From Yinghuangia soli (lineage in GTDB: Bacteria > Actinomycetota > Actinomycetes > Streptomycetales > Streptomycetaceae), in the NCBI RefSeq assembly GCF_021502675.1, contig NZ_JAKFHA010000005.1, positions 201,596 to 265,595 on the forward strand: a stretch of DNA of 64,000 bases, written 5' to 3'. The notes under the pieces were generated by a model, which was not told the origin of the DNA, made no database searches, and saw nothing but the letters and a program-made list of their open reading frames with translations. Each line of letters opens with the position of its first letter. Position 1 is the first letter of the stretch. Both the position numbers and the translations under genes were made by a program. Shown here piece after piece: positions 8,598 to 20,000 of the stretch.

Positions 8598-9479
8598 TCA
8601 GTGCTGGCGGATGACCGCTTCCTGGACGGCGTGCGCGACGAGGACGCCCTCGTGGTCGTAGAACTCGCCGATGGCGAAGCCGCGGGCGTCCTGCGCGGTG
8701 GGGGAGGCCTGCGCGAACAGCAGCCACTCGTCCGCGCGGAACGGGCGGTGGAACCACATCGCGTGGTCCAGTGACGCCATCTGCAGGTTCTGCGGGTCGG
8801 TGATGTGCGGCGCGGCCGCGGTGCCGGCCAGCGTGAGGTCGGACATGTACGCCATCGCGCAGACGTGCAGCAGCGGGTCGTCCGGCAGCTTCTCGGCGGC
8901 CTTCATCCACACGCGCTGGTGCGGGATGCCGTCGGTCAGGTGGGTGGGCGCGTCCCGGTCCTTGGGCACGAAGCGCAGGTCCATGACCAGGCGCGTCTGG
9001 GACACCTCGTAGTGGTCGCGGGCCTCGCGCGGCAGGCCTTCGTACGGGTCCGGGAGGTCCTCGGGGCGCGGCACGTCGGGCATCGCGCGGCGGTGCTCGG
9101 GGGTCTCCTCGGGCACCTTGAAGGACGCGGAGAGCGTGAAGATGGTCTCGCCGTTCTGCACCGCGACCACGCGGCGGGTGGTGAACGAGCGGCCGTCGCG
9201 GACCCGGTCGACCAGGTAGATGATCGGCGACGTGGTGCGGCCCGGGCGCAGGAAGTAGCTGTGCAGCGAGTGCACGTGCCGGTCCGAGACAACGGTGCGG
9301 CCCGCGGCGATCAGCGCCTGCGCGGCGACCTGCCCGCCGAAGGCGCGCAGCGGCGCCCCGGCGTGGCAGCAGCCGCGGAAGATGTTCTGCTCGATCTCGT
9401 CGAGGCTCAGCAGGTCGACGAAGCTCTCGGCGCGGCCGCCCGCGAAGGCCACCGGACGGTCCTCAGGAAGATCGCTCAC
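8598..9479 (-). CDS. tesB: acyl-CoA thioesterase II
   Basis: 293 residues, the usual TesB length, made of two hotdog domains. Family signatures are visible: IFRGCCHAGAPLRAFGGQVAAQ-type N-terminal region (quoted in part), HSLHSYFLRPG, DRVRDGRSFTTRRV, and in the second domain SLDHAMWFHRPFRADEWLLF with the catalytic aspartate. It hydrolyses medium and long acyl-CoA thioesters in the cytoplasm. ATG at 9479 is followed by MSDLPEDRPVAF. A strong hairpin at 9517-9547 separates it from the penicillin-binding protein gene upstream, so it probably has its own promoter in the 40-bp gap. Confidence 0.9.
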   Translation of the reverse strand: MSDLPEDRPVAFAGGRAESFVDLLSLDEIEQNIFRGCCHAGAPLRAFGGQVAAQALIAAGRTVVSDRHVHSLHSYFLRPGRTTSPIIYLVDRVRDGRSFTTRRVVAVQNGETIFTLSASFKVPEETPEHRRAMPDVPRPEDLPDPYEGLPREARDHYEVSQTRLVMDLRFVPKDRDAPTHLTDGIPHQRVWMKAAEKLPDDPLLHVCAMAYMSDLTLAGTAAAPHITDPQNLQMASLDHAMWFHRPFRADEWLLFAQASPTAQDARGFAIGEFYDHEGVLVAHAVQEAVIRQH

Positions 9480-9516
9480 CGGCTCATCGTGCCAGATGCC
9501 GGCCCCGGGAGCGATG

Positions 9517-9547
9517 GGCCGGCGCCCAAGGATCCCGGGCGCCGGCC
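9517..9547. terminator. hairpin between the PBP and tesB genes
   Basis: An 11-bp inverted repeat (GGCCGGCGCCC with GGGCGCCGGCC) with a nine-base loop, 21 bases past the end of the penicillin-binding protein gene. Confidence 0.6.
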
Positions 9548-9567
9548 GGTTCCGCGGCCCGCGGGCT

Positions 9568-10731
9568 TCAGCGGCCCGCGGGGACGGCGTCGAGGAAGGC
9601 CCGCACGACGGGGCCGGCGTCGCCCGCGCCGGAGGTGCCGCCCTGTACGACCACGGCCACCGCGATGTTCCCGCGGTACGCCACCATCCAGGCGTTGGTG
9701 CCCGCGCCCACCTCGGCGGTGCCGGTCTTGGCGCCGACCCCGTTCATGCCGGCGAAGACGCTCTTGGCGGTCCCGGTCGTCGCGCAGGCGACCATCATGT
9801 TGCGGATGTCGTCGCTGACCTTCTTGGTGAGCTTCCGCGGGGCGGTGTGGACCGGCCCGCCGCGTTCGGTGATCGGCTGCCGGAACTGCCCGGTGATCGC
9901 GGTCGCGGTCACCGAGGCCATCGTCATCGGGTTCATCTTGAGCTCGCCCTGGCCGAGCATCTGCGCGACCTTGTCCACGTCGCTCACGGCCGGCGGGACG
10001 ACGCCGTCCGTGGTGGCGAGACCGGGCCTCACCGTCCAGGCATTGCTGTTGAGGCCGAAGTATTCGGTCGAGAACGCGGACAGCTCGGTGTTCGTGATCT
10101 TGTCCTGCAGCCCGACGAACGCGGTGTTGCAGGACATCGCGAAGTCGGTCTTGAAGGTCGCGCCGGGGTTGGCGTAGTCGTTCATGTTCTTCCACGGCTT
10201 GCCCGAGAACGCGGTCGCCGGGCAGGGCACCGGCGTGTTCGGGGTGACCGCGCCCTTGTTCAGCAGGAGCGCCGTGGTGACGATCTTGAAGGTGGAGCCG
10301 GGCGCGAGGTTGCCGGACAGCGACGTGGCCTGCTCGGTCACCGCGAGGATCTCGCCGTTGCGGATGTCCAGCGCGACGAGGGCGGCGTTGTTCCGGGCGG
10401 TGATCCGCTCGGCGGCGGCCTGCAAGGCAGGATCGATGGTCTTCGACCCGGGACCGGTCTCGGCCGCGCTCGGCGATGCGGACGCCGACGCGGAGGCGGA
10501 CGGGGAGGCGCTCGGCGGCGCGGAGCTCGGCGCGGCCGTGCTCGGTGCCGCGGAGGGAAGCGGGTCCGGCGTGGGCGCCACGGTGGCCCCCGCCGTCGTG
10601 CGGTCGCTGCCGTCGTCCTCGGTCAGGGCCCGGAATCCGACGAGCCCGCCCACCGCGAGGACCGCGATCAGGACCAGTCCCAGCGCGGCGCCGAGTATGC
10701 CCTTGGTACCGCGTCTTTCCTCATGCATCAT
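9568..10731 (-). CDS. single-domain penicillin-binding transpeptidase
   Basis: 387 residues. A membrane anchor lies at about residues 11-33, followed by a Pro/Ser/Ala-rich stalk to residue 95 and then a transpeptidase domain. All three active-site motifs are present: SxxK as S146-TFK, SxN as S200-CN, and KTGT at 335-338. The usual PBP dimerisation domain is missing, so this is a minimal class-B-like D,D-transpeptidase acting outside the membrane on cell-wall peptides. The start is the first of two tandem ATG codons, at 10731; an in-frame upstream start at 10767 is possible. Confidence 0.85.
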   Translation of the reverse strand: MMHEERRGTKGILGAALGLVLIAVLAVGGLVGFRALTEDDGSDRTTAGATVAPTPDPLPSAAPSTAAPSSAPPSASPSASASASASPSAAETGPGSKTIDPALQAAAERITARNNAALVALDIRNGEILAVTEQATSLSGNLAPGSTFKIVTTALLLNKGAVTPNTPVPCPATAFSGKPWKNMNDYANPGATFKTDFAMSCNTAFVGLQDKITNTELSAFSTEYFGLNSNAWTVRPGLATTDGVVPPAVSDVDKVAQMLGQGELKMNPMTMASVTATAITGQFRQPITERGGPVHTAPRKLTKKVSDDIRNMMVACATTGTAKSVFAGMNGVGAKTGTAEVGAGTNAWMVAYRGNIAVAVVVQGGTSGAGDAGPVVRAFLDAVPAGR

Positions 10732-10936
10732 GCCGTCGAGTCCTGTTCCCCCGTGGCCGCGCACCACAGGGGCGACCGATCAGTTGTGTCCGGAAATCGG
10801 ACCGCGATCGTAAGCCGCGGCTCCGGTCCCTGAGCACCCCCGAGTCCTTATGTGATCGGACCGATGCGCGATTGGGAGAACCCGTAACGCGGGCGCGCGC
10901 CGCGACGTCGCGGCGGCTTCCGGCCACCCGGGGGCC

Positions 10937-11482
10937 TCATCCGGCCAGCAGCGCCACCAGCCGCCGGACCTGGTCCTCGGCCCGCACCGCGAGCTTGCGG
11001 TACGTCTCGATCGGCTCGCCCAGCGGGTCGGCCAGCTCGTCGCCGGCCCGGCTCATCCGCCGCTCGTCGCGCAGCTTGTCGACGTCCGCGGCCCACTCGC
11101 GCAGCGACCGCCCGTCCCGCGGCCCCGCGTCCGCACCGAGCCGGGCCAGCTCGCCCAGCACGAACGACCGCTCCGCGGCCGCCGCGGAATGCGCCCCGAC
11201 GCTCCACATGTGCTCGCGCGTCATGCCGAGCACCAGGTCCGCCTCGTCCAGCATCGCCGCGGTCATCTTGCGGCTGGTGTGGTCGTGCGCGGCGATCCCG
11301 TGCTCGCCCAGCACCTCCGCGCTCTCCGCGGTCATCCCGGCTTGGCCCCAGCCGATCGTGCCCGCCGACGCCACCGGCCAATCCGCAAGCCCCGCGGCCG
11401 CCAAGTGGTGCCGCAGCATCGCCTCGACCATCGGCGAACGGCAGATGTTCCCGGTGCAGATCACAAGAATCACGCGCGCCAC
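10937..11482 (-). CDS. low-molecular-weight protein-tyrosine phosphatase
   Basis: 181 residues. The P-loop CTGNICRS occupies residues 9-16 (nucleophile Cys9, Arg15), directly after the first strand, as in all LMW-PTPs. A distal DPLGEP segment supplies the probable general-acid aspartate. Actinomycete relatives dephosphorylate tyrosine phosphoproteins or arsenate; no capsule, kinase or arsenic genes are adjacent. The gene is divergent from the DUF5685 gene at 11698. Confidence 0.85.
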   Translation of the reverse strand: MARVILVICTGNICRSPMVEAMLRHHLAAAGLADWPVASAGTIGWGQAGMTAESAEVLGEHGIAAHDHTSRKMTAAMLDEADLVLGMTREHMWSVGAHSAAAAERSFVLGELARLGADAGPRDGRSLREWAADVDKLRDERRMSRAGDELADPLGEPIETYRKLAVRAEDQVRRLVALLAG

Positions 11483-11697
11483 CGTACTGCCCCTGCCCAG
11501 CCACTCCTGAGGGGGCGTCAGATCGACCGGCGAGCGTAGCTGCGGCCGTGGGGTGGCGGGGGTGGCGGGCGCCGGGCTGTGTACTCCCGCGGGAAGCTGC
11601 GGGGGTCGCTAACCTGTGGTGCGCACCGGGCCCTGCGCGGCCACGGGGCCGCGGTGTCCGGGCCGCGGCCGACGGGGGCGGGATCGGGGAGGTATGC

Positions 11698-13158
11698 GTG
11701 TTCGGCATCATCAGGCCGTGCCGGCATCGGCTGACGGAAGGCTTGCGGGACGCCTGGATGGCGCACCTGTGCGGGCTGTGCCTCGCGCTGCGCGACGACC
11801 ACGGGCAGGCCGCGCGGGTGGCCACCAACTACGACGGGCTCATCATCTCGGTGCTCGTCGAGGCCCAGGCGGAGAGCGAGAGCGCGGCGGAGGGCCGGCG
11901 CAAGGCCGGGCCGTGTCCGCTGCGCGGCATGCGCACCGCGGAGGTGGCGCGCGGCGAAGGCGCCCGGCTGGCCGCCGCGGTGTCGCTGGTCCTCGCGTCC
12001 GCCAAGATGCGCGACCACGTCGAGGACCGGGACGGCGTCTTCGCCCGCAAGGGCGTCGCGGGCGGCGCGCGGCGGCTGGCCACGCGCTGGGCCCGGCAGG
12101 GCGAAGGGACCGGCCACGACGTCGGGTTCGACACCGCGGTCCTGACCGAGGCGGTCGGCAGGCAGGGCGAGATCGAGGCGCTTGCCGGTCCCGGCACGTC
12201 CGTGCTGGTGGTCACCGAGCCGACCGAGACGGCGACCGCGGCGGCCTTCGCGCACACCGCGGTCCTGGCCGGGCGGCCCGGGAATGCCGAGGCGCTGGCC
12301 GAGGCGGGCCGGTTGTTCGGCCGCCTCGCCCACCTGCTCGACGCCGTCGAGGACATCTGGGAGGACCGCGAATCCGGTTCCTGGAACCCGCTGCTCGCCA
12401 CCGGGACCGGCCCGGAAGAGGCGTACCGGCTGTGCCGCGACGCCGCGCACGGCATCCGCCTCGCCCTGCGGGATGCGGACTTCACCGACCAGCGCCTGGT
12501 GCACACCCTCCTCGTGCACGAGGTCGAGGCGGCCGTCGACCGCACCTTCGAGCACGCCGGATTCCCCGTGAAGTCCCATGGCACGTCGTGCGCGGGGCAC
12601 AAGAGCGGCGACAAGAAGGCGCACAAGCACGGCAAGCACGACAAGCACGACAAGAGCGGCAAGAAGGGCAACGACCTGCGGGCGGCGGTGTCGCGTGCGG
12701 ACCTCGCGCCCAACGCGGGCCTCGCCGACGCCTCCGGCGCCGCCGGTCTCGTCCGGAACCAGGCCGCCCCGGCCGCCCCCGCCGCCTCGTGGCCGCAGCA
12801 GAGCCCGCCCGGATGGCAGCCGCCGCCGGCCGGCCCCGGCCAGAACCCGGGCCCGGGCAACCCGTTCGGCCCGGGCCACGGCGACCCGTGGAACCCGCCG
12901 CCCGGCGGAGGCGGCCCCGGCGGCAGCGGACGGCCCCCCGGCCGCCGCCACAACGTGTTCGCCGCGTGCCTCATCTGGGTCGGCCTCTGCTGCACCTGCC
13001 AGGCGTGCTGCCGCGAGGAGTTCACCGACCCCTGCACCGGCCAGCAGCGCCAGGGCCCGTGCAACAACTGCGGCAACTGCGACGGAAGTTGCTGCGAGTG
13101 CTGCAACTGCTGTGATTGCTGCGACGGTTGCGATTGCGGGTGCGACTGCGGCTGCTGA
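11698..13158 (+). CDS. DUF5685-family protein with His/Lys-rich segment and Cys-rich tail
   Basis: 486 residues. GTG at 11698 has GGGGAGG five bases upstream. The N-terminal 300 residues are the helical DUF5685 domain, beginning FGIIRPCRHRL with a further CGLC motif. A His/Lys/Asp-rich stretch follows at about 295-320 (KKAHKHGKHDKHDKSGKK), then a Pro/Gly-rich linker. The last 66 residues hold 23 cysteines, many as CC, CDC and CGC. There is no signal peptide, so a cytoplasmic metal-binding or redox tail is the simplest reading. Function unknown. The gene ends at a perfect palindromic terminator. Confidence 0.8.
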   Translation: MFGIIRPCRHRLTEGLRDAWMAHLCGLCLALRDDHGQAARVATNYDGLIISVLVEAQAESESAAEGRRKAGPCPLRGMRTAEVARGEGARLAAAVSLVLASAKMRDHVEDRDGVFARKGVAGGARRLATRWARQGEGTGHDVGFDTAVLTEAVGRQGEIEALAGPGTSVLVVTEPTETATAAAFAHTAVLAGRPGNAEALAEAGRLFGRLAHLLDAVEDIWEDRESGSWNPLLATGTGPEEAYRLCRDAAHGIRLALRDADFTDQRLVHTLLVHEVEAAVDRTFEHAGFPVKSHGTSCAGHKSGDKKAHKHGKHDKHDKSGKKGNDLRAAVSRADLAPNAGLADASGAAGLVRNQAAPAAPAASWPQQSPPGWQPPPAGPGQNPGPGNPFGPGHGDPWNPPPGGGGPGGSGRPPGRRHNVFAACLIWVGLCCTCQACCREEFTDPCTGQQRQGPCNNCGNCDGSCCECCNCCDCCDGCDCGCDCGC

Positions 13159-13173
13159 CCGGTCCGCATCGGC

Positions 13174-13203
13174 GGGGCACAAGGCGATATCGCCTTGTGC
13201 CCC
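13174..13203. terminator. bidirectional terminator between DUF5685 and fdhF-like genes
   Basis: A perfect 30-bp palindrome (arms of 15 bp, left arm GGGGCACAAGGCGAT) sits centrally between two convergent stop codons at 13158 and 13220. Confidence 0.85.
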
Positions 13204-13219
13204 GTACTGCGTGGCGAGG

Positions 13220-15517
<2,298 letters not shown>

Positions 15518-15564
15518 GTGTGTGCCCGTTCTCTCGTGCTCGTTGCCGAGTACACGGTACGCCG

Positions 15565-16779
15565 TCACGCATCGAGCAGGCGGGCCCCCTGGGACACCGT
15601 GTCCAGGCTTTCCGTCAGCAACCGCCCGGGCGGCACGCCGAGGTCCGCGGTCAGCCGGTTGGTCGTCGCGCGCACCATCGCCTCGGAGCCGCTGATGAAC
15701 ACGTCGTGGTCGTGCCAGGACCCGTACGTGGCGATCACGTCCGGCAGCGTGCCGCGCGCCCCCTCGTACGACCGCTCGTCGGACACCGTCGGCACCACGT
15801 GCAGCCACGGGTACATCTCCGCCATCAGGTTCAGCGATGCGACGTCGTACAGCTCCGAGCTGTACCGGGCGCCGATGAAGACGTACGCCTCGTGCGCGAG
15901 CTGACGCTGCGCCATGTGCTCCACGAGCGCCTTGATCGGCGCCAGACCGGTACCCCCCGCGACGCACAGCGCCCGGCGCAGCGACTCGCCGCGCATCACC
16001 AGCGCCCCGCGTGCGGGCCCGAGTCTTATGTGGTCGCCCACCCGGGCACGGTGCACGAGGGCCTGGCTCACCCAGCCGGCGGGCAACGCCCGCACGTGCA
16101 GTTCCAGGAGGTTGTCGGGGCGCGGCGCGTTGGCGATCGAGTAGTGCCGCCATACCCGCGGCCACCACGGGGTCTCGACCGTCACATGCTGCCCGGGTCG
16201 GTAAGGGAGCAGCCGGTCCGGGGCCAGCGTGATGATCGCGATGTCCGAGCCGCGGCGCTCGTGCGCGATGATCTGGGCGTCCCACCAGGCCGGCGTGACG
16301 GCCGCGTCCTCGTCGGCGGCGCCGATCATCACCTCGGCCGCCCATGTGTACAGCGCCAGCCACGCATTGCGCGTCGCCGGGGTCCAGCGGTCGCGCGAGT
16401 AGCGGGCCAGCGCCCCGATCAGGGCCGCGCCGACCGCCCCGTAATGCTCGGACAGCACCCCGTACTTGCGGTGGTCGCGGCCCAGTTGGGCCAGGAACGC
16501 ACGCTGCGACTCCGGGTCGTGGGCACTCGTGCCCAGGCGCAGCAGGGCGGCGAGCAGCCGGTCGCGCTGCGCGTCCATCATCGGCGGGAACATCGACCGC
16601 AGGTCGGGCCGGTCGATGAAGAGCAGGGCATAGAAGTGCGACACCAGGCTGTCCGCGGCGGGGGCGACGAGCGCCAGGCTCTCCTGGATCAGCCGCGGGC
16701 CGTCCGGGCCGAGCGGCCCGGGCGCAGGCCCGGCGGGCGGCCCGACCGGGGGTGGGGCAGGCGGGACTGGAGCGTTCAT
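15565..16779 (-). CDS. flavohemoglobin (globin domain plus FAD/NAD reductase)
   Basis: 404 residues. After a Pro-rich lead, residues 25-150 form a globin with a B10-type tyrosine (HFYALLF), a distal glutamine region (MMDAQRDRLL) and the proximal histidine in DHRKYGV. The reductase half has the FAD motif WRHYSIAN and the NAD-binding GGTGLAPIKALVEHM. The protein should use NADH to oxidise nitric oxide to nitrate or to reduce other ligands. ATG at 16779 is used; a GTG nine bases upstream is the alternative. It heads a probable operon with the FdhF-type oxidoreductase, suggesting a shared response to nitrosative or oxygen-limited conditions. Confidence 0.85.
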   Translation of the reverse strand: MNAPVPPAPPPVGPPAGPAPGPLGPDGPRLIQESLALVAPAADSLVSHFYALLFIDRPDLRSMFPPMMDAQRDRLLAALLRLGTSAHDPESQRAFLAQLGRDHRKYGVLSEHYGAVGAALIGALARYSRDRWTPATRNAWLALYTWAAEVMIGAADEDAAVTPAWWDAQIIAHERRGSDIAIITLAPDRLLPYRPGQHVTVETPWWPRVWRHYSIANAPRPDNLLELHVRALPAGWVSQALVHRARVGDHIRLGPARGALVMRGESLRRALCVAGGTGLAPIKALVEHMAQRQLAHEAYVFIGARYSSELYDVASLNLMAEMYPWLHVVPTVSDERSYEGARGTLPDVIATYGSWHDHDVFISGSEAMVRATTNRLTADLGVPPGRLLTESLDTVSQGARLLDA

Positions 16780-17011
16780 ACATCGCACCCGGACAGCGTG
16801 AGCATGGCGGACCGCACCCTCATGGACTCGGAGCGTGACCGGCGGGTATCGGGCAAAAGCCGGACGCGAAGACGGAGTTCCCTGAAGGTTGACCGGCGCG
16901 GCGGACCGCGGCCGCGGGTTCGGGTGAAGTGGATCGCGGGGGGACGAGTCCGGCGTAACGTGGATCAGTTGCCCCGCCGGGGCGCGCGGGCGCACCCCGG
17001 CGGCGCGCGGC

Positions 17012-20000
17012 TCAGCCGGTGGTACGCCCGAACTCCGCCGCCACGAGCTGGTTCGCGGACACCGCCGCGGCCGCGGCGTCGGTACCGGACAGCACCGCCC
17101 GGCCGAACTCCACGAGCGGACGCTCCGACCAGCCCGGCGCCACCGGATAGGGGCGGCCCCCGGCGGCCGCCGCCCCCGCGGCGGCGCGCAGCATCGGGTT
17201 CGGGCCGGGCGCCGCCTGCGCCGCGGTCCGCGGCGACATCACCCGGCTGTCCGCCGCGACCCGGTCCCGCCACTCGTTGCCGGACAGCAGCGCGAGTACC
17301 TGGACGGCGGCCTGGACGTCCCGGCATTTGGCCGACACAGCCAGCGCCGTCCCGCGCACGCCCACCGCGCTCGGCCGGTCCACCGCCTGCCCCGGGATCG
17401 CGAACGCGCCCAGTTGCGAGGCCAGTCCCGAGTTCGCGGCGAGCGCCGCGCCGTGCAGCGACACCGACCCGATCACCGACGCGGTGTCCTCGCGGGCGAA
17501 CATCTCGCCGATCTTCAGGTCCGCCTCGTCCAGGTCCTTGGCCTCCGGCGCGTACTGCTGCAGCTGCCGGAAGAAGCGCACCGCCTCGACCGAACCCGGC
17601 AGGTCGAACGCCCCGCGCCAGGAATCCCCTTCGCGCAGCGCCACGGATCCGCCCGCGTCCCACATCAGCGAGGCCAGCACCGGCCAGGCCTTGCCCGGCA
17701 GGCAGATGCTCCGGAACGACGGGTTGGCCGCGTAGTGCGCGCGCAACCGCTCCAGACCGTCGACCCACTCCTCGCGCGAGCGCGGCACCGCGACCCCGGC
17801 CGCGTTGTACATGCCCTGGTGGAACAGCACCACCGGCACGGACGCGGTCAGCGGCAGGGCGTACAGGCGTTCGCCGCTGCGCACCGTGCTGCGCAGCGCG
17901 GGCAGCCAGGTGTCGGCATCGAGCATGTCCTGATAGGGGGTCAGGTCCAGCAGGCGACCGGCGGCGATGTGGCCCGCCAGCGACAGTACGTCCACCTCGA
18001 CGATGTCCGGTGCCGCGGCACCGCCGCCGAGCAGCGCGGCCGCGATCCGGTCCGCGGCCGAGGCGCGCGGGAGGATCTCGGGCACCGCCAGGCGCGTGTT
18101 CGCCGGCAGTTTGCCCTGCAGCGCCTCGGCCAGCAGCGGCGGATGCGCGGGGGCGAGCGAGCCTTCGAGGAACCACGTGCGCAGCTCGACGCCGGCCACC
18201 GTCGGCATCATGGACGGCTCCGCGGCCGGCGCGGTCCGCACCTTCTTGTCCGAACCGCCGTCGCCGCCCCAGAGCACCGCGCCCGTCGCGGCGCCGGCCA
18301 GCAGCGCGGCACCGCCCGCCACCCATGCCAGGAACCGGCGCCGTTCGGCGGGGTCGTGCGCGGGTCCGGCGGGCGCCCGGCGGGGGGCGGTGACCGGCTC
18401 GGCCTGCGGCATGCCGCCGGGGTCGCGGCGTGCCCTGCGCCCTTCGCGCGGCGGACGCCCGGGAGCGGCTCCGGCGGCCTCGGCAGCGGACTGACCGGAC
18501 GGACCGGACGCCGTATCCGGACCGGAAGCACCGCCGGTCGCATCCGGCGGCGGCGCGGCGTGGCGTCCTGCGCCGCCCGGACGGCCGGGCAGGTCGGTGA
18601 CGCCGGGCTGGGCGGACGCGGAGGCTCGCGGCGGCAGCGGCTCGTCGTCGTCGACGAGTTCGGCCTCGATGATCTCGTCGTCGACGATCTCGACAGGCTC
18701 GTCGGGCAGCGGGACGAAGATCCGGGCGGTCACCGGCTGCTCGTCGGCGGTGTCGGCGCCGCCGGTGCCGTCCACCGGCGGCGCGTCGGTCGGTGCGTCG
18801 GCGGGCGAGGCGGCGTGCGTGAGCGCCGCGGCCGGCCCGCCGAAGACCCGCGGTCCCGCGGGGGCCGCGGGGACCGGGGGAGCAGCGGGCCCGGCAGGCG
18901 TGGCGGGCACGCCGCCGGAGGCAGCGGTTCCCGGACGCACGGGTGTGTAGCCCGTGGACCCCGGCCCGCCCGGAGCCGGCGGAGCTTCGGCAGCTTCCGC
19001 AGCCGCGGGTGCGGCAGGTGAGGTCGGCGCGGCCGGCGCGCCGCCGGGGGCGGTCGTCCCGGGCCGCGCGGGCGTGTAGCCCGCGGACTCGGGCCCGCCC
19101 GGAGCCTCGGCACCTTGCGCAGCCGCGGGCGCGGTAGGGGCGACGCCGGGGGCGGTCGTCCCCGGGCGCACGGGCGTGTAGCGGGCGGCCCCCGGCCCAC
19201 CCGGAGCCGGCGGAGCTTGCGTACGGCCCGCCGCCGCGCGCGCATCATCCGCCGCCGCGCTGCCAGTTGCCGGTCCGGTCGGCGAAGTCCCGCGGTGGGA
19301 ATTTCCGTTCGCGGCTGCCGAGGGTTCGGGCGCCGGAGGCTGGGGCGGCATCGGCGGTACGGCGGCACTTCCACGCGGCGGAATCTGCCCGGCCGCAGGC
19401 GGCCCGGGCGGCATAGGCGGTACGGGAGCACCTCCGCGTGCGGGCGTCGGGCCCGGCGCCCCCGTTGCCTGTGCGGACGGCATGGGCGGCACACCGGCAC
19501 CATCACGCGGCGGAATCTGCCCGGCCGCGGCGGCCGTTGCCCCCGCAGCCGATGCGGGCGGCATGGGCGGCACAGGCGGTGTCTGGACCGTGGGCGGCAT
19601 CGGCGGCACCGGACCGCGCGGCCCGCCCGCGGCACCTTGCGTACCCGCCGCGCCCATTCCGCCCGCGCCGACTCCGGTCGCCGTCGCGCCGCGGAACGCA
19701 TCCACCCGCTCCTGGCCCGAACGGGCATGCGGCACCTGGCCCGCGCTCGCGCTCGCGTGCGCCCACAGCGTCGCCGCGCGGTGCGCGACCTCGCCGGCCA
19801 GGTTGCCCGGCAGCCAGCCCGGACCGTCCAGTTCGCTGGCCGTGGCCATGTGGATCTGCGCGGCCGTGGGCCGGTCCGCCGGGTCCTTCGCCAGGCAGGC
19901 GGACGCCAACTCCCTTAGCCACGAGGGCAGCACGTCCAGTTCGGGAGCGTCCCGGAGAACCCGCTCGCCGACCTGCGGCGCGCTGTCGTCGCCGAACGGC

